A DNA stretch of 5,187 bases from an uncultured Porphyromonadaceae bacterium (GTDB lineage Bacteria > Bacteroidota > Bacteroidia > Bacteroidales > Muribaculaceae), in assembly GCA_900546835.1 (NCBI GenBank), contig UREH01000154.1, positions 1-5,187 of the forward strand, read 5' to 3'. The translations under genes were made by a program, and so were the position numbers. The notes beneath the pieces were generated by a model. It had not been told where the DNA came from, did not search any database, and saw only the letters and a program-made list of their open reading frames with translations. Positions 1-3,768 of this stretch are shown in pieces (the stretch's first letter is position 1; each line of letters begins with the position of its first letter).

Positions 1-131
1 ATGCCCGACGTGGTGGAGGCGCCGATGCTGTCGGCGGCCTGTTCGGGAACTGACTGCGCCCGGACCGGAGCGGCTATTGCCGCTATGGCGAGGCTGACAG
101 CCATAGCTATGTGTCGGAAAATGCGGGTCAT
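1..131 (-). CDS. Exported protein, N-terminal fragment (possibly the SPOR-domain protein that follows tpiA)
   Basis: Reading leftward from an ATG at 131-129, an open frame of 43 codons runs off the left edge. The product starts MTRIFRHIAMAVSLAIAAIA and shows a clear Sec signal peptide: basic n-region (R3, R6, H7), hydrophobic core at residues 8-21, and a likely cleavage site after A25 (V-R-A before Q26). The visible mature part (residues 26-43) is polar and rich in Ala, Ser and Thr, with no domain. It lies 47 bp downstream of the tpiA stop on the same strand, with no hairpin between them, so it is probably in the tpiA operon. In other Bacteroidales I recall a short periplasmic SPOR-domain (peptidoglycan-binding) protein and then folE at this place. 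That identity rests on remembered gene order only, since the SPOR domain would lie outside the window. No good Shine-Dalgarno precedes the start, as is usual in this phylum. Confidence 0.7.
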   Translation of the reverse strand, partial: MTRIFRHIAMAVSLAIAAIAAPVRAQSVPEQAADSIGASTTSG

Positions 132-178
132 GGCTAAAAAGGATGTGTGAAGTGCTTGGTAAGTGGGAAAGAGAATGA

Positions 179-934
179 TTAGAAGGCGTTAACGATGCCC
201 ATGAACGAAGCTGCATCAAGGGCTGCGCCACCGATTAGACCACCGTCAACGTCGGGTTTTGCGAAGAGTTCGGCTGCGTTCGAGGGTTTGCAGCTTCCGC
301 CGTAGAGAATCGAGGTGTTGTCGGCTACTTCCTTGCCGTATTTCTCAGCGATGACGGCGCGGATGTGGGCGTGCATGTCCTCGGCCTGGTCGGCTGTGGC
401 GGTCTTGCCGGTGCCGATTGCCCATACGGGTTCGTATGCGAGGATGAGCTTGCCGAAATCTTCGGCGCTGAGGTCGAAGAGGGCTTCGCGGATTTGGGCG
501 GCTACAACTTCGTTGTAAGTGCCGTTTTCGCGCTGTTCGAGAACTTCACCGATGCAGAAGATGGGGGTGAGGCCTTCGGCGAGAGCGAGATTTACTTTGG
601 TCTTGAGAATTTCGGAAGTCTCGCCGTAGTACTGGCGGCGCTCCGAGTGGCCGAGAATCACGTATGTTGCACCGGTGGAGGCTACCATAGGAGCGGAAAC
701 TTCGCCGGTATATGCGCCTTTTACGTGGTCAGCGCAGTTTTCAGCGCCAAGACCGAGCTTGGTCTGGTCGATTGCTGCGGCTACGGAAGCGAGGTGGGTG
801 AAGGGAACGCAGATTACTACGTCGCATTTGGGGGTTGCGCCTTTAAGAGCCTCGTTGACGTCCTTTGCCAGGCCTACGCCTTCGGCAAGGGTGGTATTCA
901 TTTTCCAGTTGCCGGCTACGATGTTTTTTCTCAT
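179..934 (-). CDS. tpiA: Triosephosphate isomerase
   Basis: This cytoplasmic enzyme interconverts dihydroxyacetone phosphate and glyceraldehyde 3-phosphate in glycolysis and gluconeogenesis. The protein is complete at 251 residues, the normal length for a TIM-barrel TpiA. All key elements are visible: the N-terminal GNWKMN with substrate-binding N9 and K11; the catalytic histidine in LGHSERR (H96); the catalytic base in [12 protein letters not shown] (E168) followed by flexible loop 6; YGGS at 211-214; and the phosphate-binding GGLIGGAAL at 231-239. The cysteine after YGGS, where many bacteria have valine, fits Bacteroidetes homologues as I remember them. The start is secure because residues 1-13 form the first beta strand and leave no room for a later ATG. 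The gene lies 42 bp after the membrane-protein gene and 47 bp before the exported-protein gene. No convincing promoter of its own is seen in the upstream gap, so it is probably read from the DUF1599 promoter. Confidence 0.98.
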   Translation of the reverse strand: MRKNIVAGNWKMNTTLAEGVGLAKDVNEALKGATPKCDVVICVPFTHLASVAAAIDQTKLGLGAENCADHVKGAYTGEVSAPMVASTGATYVILGHSERRQYYGETSEILKTKVNLALAEGLTPIFCIGEVLEQRENGTYNEVVAAQIREALFDLSAEDFGKLILAYEPVWAIGTGKTATADQAEDMHAHIRAVIAEKYGKEVADNTSILYGGSCKPSNAAELFAKPDVDGGLIGGAALDAASFMGIVNAF

Positions 935-976
935 TGTTATAGAAGGTTAGGTGTTTGAATTTTGGTGAGTGCAAAT

Positions 977-2308
977 TTAAGAATTTTCTACGGCTTTTTT
1001 GCGATATGCGAGCCGAATTTTGGCTCTCAGGGTCAGTATAAGTCCCTGAAAAAGGTAGATGAGAAGTACTATTGCGCCAAAAAGTCCGGTGATGTATCTG
1101 AACCATGCGGAGCCGTTGCCTTGGAGCTCGTCGAGCAATATTCGGGTGGATGCAGGGTTCTCAATAATTTCGGCATCCATCGAGTTGAGTGTTGTTTTGG
1201 AGACGATTTGCCCGTCGGAGAGGAGTACGATGGCAATCTGTCCGCGGGCCAGCTCTTTGAGCTGGGTTTCGTCGGCGCTGTAGCAGGGATATGCGGCCAT
1301 ACTCATGTCGCGCCAGCGAGCCACGCCTTTTGCATCCGTGCCAAGTATTGCGCATATCTCTATGGCCGCCGAATCGGCGTGGGCAGCGAGCTCGTTGAGG
1401 GTGTATGTATAAGCTACGTCGGCGCGCCTCGGCTCGGGGATTACGATTACAATCTCGTCGCCTTCGGGCGCGAAGGCCTCGGCGGTGGCGTCGTCGCCGT
1501 CGGCGTCGAATGCGGTCAGCGGATTTTCCGGACCCGTCGCTTCGCGGACAGCGGATGGCGACGCGATACGGTCGACGAATGTCCAGGAGTCGTCGGGAAG
1601 AGAGTCGATGGAGAATTCGCGCTGCTCACCTTCTTTTTCGTAAATGAATGTGTATGAGTCGGTATCGTCGGAGGCTTCCGAGCCGTCGGATGCTACGGCA
1701 AGTTGAGTGCCGACAGGATATGAACGGAAATCGGCCATCGGCTGGGCGTTGTAGCCGTAGAGGCTCACGATTAGGATATATAGCGATGCCAGAGCCGCCA
1801 CCATCCATTGTATGGCGGGATTGAACAGAGCCTCGCGTAGCCGTGGACTCCAGCGTATCAGCAGGATAAGGCCGGCCGTGAGAACCACGTTTTTCCAGAA
1901 TGTCGCCGCATTGGAGATCGTGAGGAAGTCGCCGAAACATCCGCAGTCGGGAATCGGGTCGGCCACCCAGAGCCACAGGCTCAGCGGGAGCATAAGCGCC
2001 ATGGAGAGGAGCAGCCCCCAGGGTGCGGTGCGTTTATAGCACCCCATGAGCAGTAGCGAGCCGAGCACAAATTCATAGCCGGAAAGCAGCATGGCGACCA
2101 TCAGCACCACCGAACGCGGCTCCGTCAGATGCCATACAGCAAGGTATTCTTCGATTTTGAAGATGAATCCCCATGGGTCGATGGCCTTCACAAGGCCGGA
2201 GAAGGCGAATGTGCCTCCCACGAGGAGGCGGAGTCCCCACACGCAGAGACGAAGCCGGACAGCAGTTTGGTCGGCGCCCGGCTGTTTCGCTTTCGTTTCG
2301 GTGGTCAT
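977..2308 (-). CDS. MauE/DoxX-like six-helix membrane protein with periplasmic thioredoxin-like domain (BT_3928 family)
   Basis: The product has 443 residues from the ATG at 2308-2306. Upstream in-frame codons read through the previous gene in another frame, so a longer start is unlikely. Predicted membrane segments lie at about 19-41, 66-89, 96-116, 138-152, 166-185 and 402-426. A CGCFGD motif (C122, C124) sits in the loop after helix 3, as in MauE/DoxX-type proteins linked to periplasmic thiol chemistry. Counting helices from a cytoplasmic N-terminus puts the CGCFG loop and the large 186-401 region in the periplasm and the basic tail (430-438) inside. The 186-401 region contains FIYEKEGEQREF and, near its end, a pattern like the second half of a thioredoxin fold (AYPCYSADETQLK, then IAIVLLSDGQIVSK). 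No CxxC is present; the cysteines are C319 and C342. Acidic stretches at 208-217 and 268-285 look like flexible inserts. Its start overlaps the DUF1599 stop as ATGA. I recall this family as 'BT_3928 family protein', with no proven function. Confidence 0.85.
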   Translation of the reverse strand: MTTETKAKQPGADQTAVRLRLCVWGLRLLVGGTFAFSGLVKAIDPWGFIFKIEEYLAVWHLTEPRSVVLMVAMLLSGYEFVLGSLLLMGCYKRTAPWGLLLSMALMLPLSLWLWVADPIPDCGCFGDFLTISNAATFWKNVVLTAGLILLIRWSPRLREALFNPAIQWMVAALASLYILIVSLYGYNAQPMADFRSYPVGTQLAVASDGSEASDDTDSYTFIYEKEGEQREFSIDSLPDDSWTFVDRIASPSAVREATGPENPLTAFDADGDDATAEAFAPEGDEIVIVIPEPRRADVAYTYTLNELAAHADSAAIEICAILGTDAKGVARWRDMSMAAYPCYSADETQLKELARGQIAIVLLSDGQIVSKTTLNSMDAEIIENPASTRILLDELQGNGSAWFRYITGLFGAIVLLIYLFQGLILTLRAKIRLAYRKKAVENS

Positions 2309-2901
2309 GCGGTCTGAGCCTCCGTCAGCTTTATGATGCCGAACATGGCGTAGTTCACGATGTCCATATAGTTGGCGTCGATTCCTTCGGATACGGCGGC
2401 GCATCCCTGATTGTCTTCAATCTCCTTGGTGCGCATTATTTTCATAAGTATCAGATCCGTGTAGGAGCTGACACGCATTTTCCGCCACGCCTCGTCGTAG
2501 TCGTGATTTTTGCGCAGCATGAGTCCGCGCGTTTCGGCCATGTTTTTGTCGTAGAGCGCGATTGCCTCGTCGTTGGAAAGGTCTTTGCCCGAAGCGAAAC
2601 CCAGCTGCAGCTGAATCAGGCCGATAATACCGTAGTTCACCAGGGCGATGAAGCCGTCGAGAATCGATTCGTCAGCCACCTGCTGGTTGCCTTTCGTTTC
2701 AAGCGAGCGGATGCGGTCGGCCTTGATAAGCAACTGGTCGGTAAGGGACGACGGGCGCATCAGGCGCCACGCGCAGCCGTAGTCGTTGAGTTTTTTTGCA
2801 TAAAGGTTGCGGCAGAGGGCGATGGCGTCGTCGAACTGTCGGGTGGTTTTGTAGGCCTGCGAGGTTGCGGCCTCGGTGCTTGTACGTTCGGTAGTCTGCA
2901 T
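2305..2901 (-). CDS. DUF1599 (nucleotide modification associated domain 1) protein, two tandem units
   Basis: The product has 198 residues, is soluble and mostly helical, with no signal peptide or membrane segment. It consists of two copies of a DUF1599-like unit (about residues 35-98 and 129-192). Each carries DYxxAWRxMR, SSxTD and VNY blocks at a constant 94-residue offset. The domain was named from association with nucleotide-modification genes; its biochemical role in Bacteroidales is unknown to me. The frame is open back to an ATG at 2991, and another ATG lies at 2925. I chose 2901 because a good Bacteroidetes promoter box lies at 2939-2946: the 2991 start is upstream of it, and 2925 would leave only a few bases of leader. 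A 198-residue product also fits the remembered family length. Residues 1-20 are polar, rich in Thr, Ser, Glu and Ala, and probably disordered. The stop (TGA, 2307-2305) overlaps the next ATG, suggesting translational coupling to the membrane protein. Confidence 0.85.
   Translation of the reverse strand: MQTTERTSTEAATSQAYKTTRQFDDAIALCRNLYAKKLNDYGCAWRLMRPSSLTDQLLIKADRIRSLETKGNQQVADESILDGFIALVNYGIIGLIQLQLGFASGKDLSNDEAIALYDKNMAETRGLMLRKNHDYDEAWRKMRVSSYTDLILMKIMRTKEIEDNQGCAAVSEGIDANYMDIVNYAMFGIIKLTEAQTA
2326..2517 (-). repeat. DUF1599 unit 2 (protein-level repeat, residues 129-192)
   Basis: This is the second 64-residue unit, at an exact 94-residue offset from the first. Matching landmarks are D134-Y135, A138-W139-R140, M142-R143, S145-S146-x-T148-D149, K154, R157 and V182-N183-Y184. 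Keeping the same polar and aromatic residues in both units suggests that both retain a binding or structural role, or that they form an internal pseudo-dimer (inference). Confidence 0.8.
2608..2799 (-). repeat. DUF1599 unit 1 (protein-level repeat, residues 35-98)
   Basis: This is the first of two homologous 64-residue units within the DUF1599 protein. Landmarks are D40-Y41, A44-W45-R46, M48-R49, S51-S52-x-T54-D55, K60, R63 and V88-N89-Y90. Aligned without gaps to unit 2, 23 of 64 residues are identical by my count. The repeat is visible in the protein and is diverged in the DNA, so it is an old duplication and not a recent tandem copy. Confidence 0.8.
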
Positions 2902-2938
2902 ATCGTAGAGGTGGATGTGCTGCATTGCGAATCCGCTA

Positions 2939-2946
2939 CAAAGATA
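2939..2946 (-). promoter_or_regulatory. Bacteroidetes-type -7 box for the DUF1599-membrane protein-tpiA unit
   Basis: On the minus strand this reads TATCTTTG, an exact match to the Bacteroidetes -7 consensus TAnnTTTG. A TTG at 2969-2967, 20 bases upstream, could be a weak -33 element (consensus TTTG). The expected transcription start, about 7 bases downstream near 2932, would give a leader of about 30 bases before the ATG at 2901. This is the only convincing promoter in the left half of the window and probably serves all four genes down to the left edge. Confidence 0.6.
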
Positions 2947-2982
2947 AGTAAAAACCGATAAACCGCCAACGCCAATATGGAG

Positions 2983-3021
2983 CGGCCGCACTGCCGGGCT
3001 GGATTCCCGGCAGTGCGGTCG
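2983..3021 (-). terminator. Strong stem-loop downstream of the DUF4136 lipoprotein gene
   Basis: Arms 2983-2998 and 3006-3021 form a 16-bp stem with a single mismatch (2985/3019), enclosing a 7-base loop. It begins 20 bases past the lipoprotein stop codon, where a transcription terminator or 3'-end-protecting hairpin is expected. No U-tract follows directly; the nearest T-rich stretch on the minus strand is about 30 bases further on. Intrinsic termination is therefore inferred from position and stem strength. The -33 region of the next promoter begins just beyond it. Confidence 0.6.
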
Positions 3022-3041
3022 TTAATGTCGCCATTTAGAGG

Positions 3042-3656
3042 TCAGTTTTTACGGTACTGCGGCAGCAGAGGTACGGGGAAGCGAGAGAAGAGGGTCGTGA
3101 CGGCTTCGTCGATTCCCTTGAGATTCTGATAGCCGTTGCCGCCTCCGTTGAGAATGGTTGCCACGGATGCGGAGAAGAGCGGAAGCTTGGTGTCGATGTC
3201 GACAAGGTCCATGGTGAGTACGCCTTCCTTATATATACCGGTGATAACCTGGGCATTGCTGTAGTATGCGGGATTCCAGTACGGGCCGTAGTTATAGCGT
3301 GGCCACATGTAGTAGGGATAATACGGGCCGTTGTAAGGGAAATATCCGCCGGGGGGCATCAGCGGCTCGGTGGCGATTTCGCGTTGTGTGGTTACGGCGA
3401 TGTTGACCAGCAGCGGCGATTCGGCCGACTCGGTGAAGCCGCGCATAAGCATCTCCTCGCGTATTGCCGCCGCGATGTTGTAGTATGTCACCATCTCCAT
3501 ACCCAGAGGTAGTTTGCCCATATCAGGGGTCACGATGCGGAACGTGTGGTAGCGCGCGAGGTCGGCATTGTTGTATGTCTCGCTGTTGACCAGAGAGTAT
3601 GGCGAGCAGCTGCACATAAGTCCCAGCAATGCAATCAGGCTCAGAATCTTTTTCAT
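3042..3656 (-). CDS. DUF4136-family lipoprotein
   Basis: The product has 204 residues and a lipoprotein signal peptide: MKK, a hydrophobic core at residues 4-14, and a Cys-Ser-Cys, with C17 the most likely lipidated residue (C15 is an alternative). The following Ser-Pro gives no obvious sign of surface export, so an outer-membrane anchor facing the periplasm is most likely. The mature part fits DUF4136: an early YHTFRIVTP strand, a helix near 60-73 (AAAIREEMLMRGF), a strand at 81-91 (PLLVNIAVTTQ), a Tyr/Pro-rich loop at 101-133, then strands at 135-167 (GVLTMDLVDIDTKLPLFSAS) and a closing helix (GIDEAVTTLFSRFP). Family function is unknown; members are envelope lipoproteins. The gene is 112 bp from the preceding propeller gene. 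A dyad and a possible small ORF lie directly upstream, and a strong hairpin follows its stop, so it may be a single-gene transcript. Confidence 0.88.
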   Translation of the reverse strand: MKKILSLIALLGLMCSCSPYSLVNSETYNNADLARYHTFRIVTPDMGKLPLGMEMVTYYNIAAAIREEMLMRGFTESAESPLLVNIAVTTQREIATEPLMPPGGYFPYNGPYYPYYMWPRYNYGPYWNPAYYSNAQVITGIYKEGVLTMDLVDIDTKLPLFSASVATILNGGGNGYQNLKGIDEAVTTLFSRFPVPLLPQYRKN

Positions 3657-3745
3657 ATCGTAGGAGTTAAAACGTTAAATTGTGAGGTCCGCATTCCGCA
3701 GCCCTCACAATTATAACATTTTTTCGCGATGGAAAGTTTTTTCAT
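3653..3745 (-). CDS. Possible 30-residue Cys-rich small ORF / leader peptide
   Basis: An ATG at 3745-3743 opens 30 codons ending in TGA at 3655-3653. That stop overlaps the lipoprotein ATG (3656-3654) as ATGA. The peptide starts MKKLSIAKK and then has CYNCEGCG, so C10, C13 and C16 form a CxxCxxC spacing. It lies 23 bases after the stop of the upstream propeller gene and nearly fills the gap. The stop/start overlap and the clustered cysteines argue for a real gene or coupled leader peptide. Against this, the dyad at 3678-3712 lies within it, there is no clear ribosome-binding site, and a chance ORF of similar length exists in the other intergenic gap (3034-2936). It would also be incompatible with the promoter suggested at 3706-3713. 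Treat it as a candidate only. Confidence 0.25.
   Translation of the reverse strand: MKKLSIAKKCYNCEGCGMRTSQFNVLTPTI
3678..3712. promoter_or_regulatory. Perfect 10-bp inverted repeat upstream of the lipoprotein gene (terminator or operator)
   Basis: AATTGTGAGG at 3678-3687 is exactly repeated in inverse as CCTCACAATT at 3703-3712, with a 15-base spacer. On the minus strand the second arm is followed by TTAACGTTTTAA, a moderately U-rich tail. The structure sits 57 bases past the propeller gene's stop, so it could be that gene's terminator. Alternatively, it overlaps a possible -7 box and ends 21 bases before the lipoprotein start, where a repressor operator would act. The sequence alone does not decide between these. 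Confidence 0.5.
3706..3713 (-). promoter_or_regulatory. Weak candidate -7 box for the lipoprotein gene
   Basis: On the minus strand this reads TAATTGTG, one base off TAnnTTTG. TTTC at 3735-3732, 18 bases upstream, is a possible -33 element (consensus TTTG). It lies in one arm of the inverted repeat. A start near 3700 would give a leader of about 43 bases before the ATG at 3656. The match is imperfect and this is a tentative call. Confidence 0.25.
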
Positions 3746-3768
3746 GTCTGAGCTCAAAGCCCCGTAGG

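Noticed and set aside
365..958. Long plus-strand frame of 197 codons opposite tpiA
   Set aside because: It is antisense to a fully conserved tpiA gene, and its Gly/Val/Ala-rich translation is what the complement of such a gene produces. No domain or start signal is seen.
935..976. A separate tpiA promoter in the 42-bp gap (TTTG followed by TAACCTTC on the minus strand)
   Set aside because: The putative -7 box has two mismatches to TAnnTTTG and would place the transcription start almost on the tpiA ATG.
962..1657. Plus-strand frame of 231 codons opposite the membrane-protein gene
   Set aside because: It is a shadow of the minus-strand gene: low complexity, rich in Gly and Val, with no domain, and without a supported start.
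2309..2404. Extension of the membrane protein by 32 residues to an upstream in-frame ATG
   Set aside because: The added sequence is very Arg/His-rich and overlaps the coding end of DUF1599. The ATG at 2308 gives a normal N-terminus and an ATGA overlap.
2173..2961. Plus-strand frame of 262 codons opposite the DUF1599 gene
   Set aside because: It covers the DUF1599 gene, the promoter and part of the membrane-protein gene on the other strand. The translation has no recognisable motif, while the minus-strand genes have clear domains.
2936..3034. A 32-residue minus-strand ORF in the intergenic gap before the DUF1599 gene
   Set aside because: It runs through the strong hairpin and the promoter box, has no coupling to the next gene and has a chance-like composition. 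It is a useful reminder that frames of about 30 codons arise by chance here.
3678..3712. Resemblance of the dyad arms to the lac operator half-site (AATTGTGAG)
   Set aside because: The arms are 15 bases apart, far from lac operator geometry, and the setting is a Bacteroidales genome. The likeness is probably coincidental.
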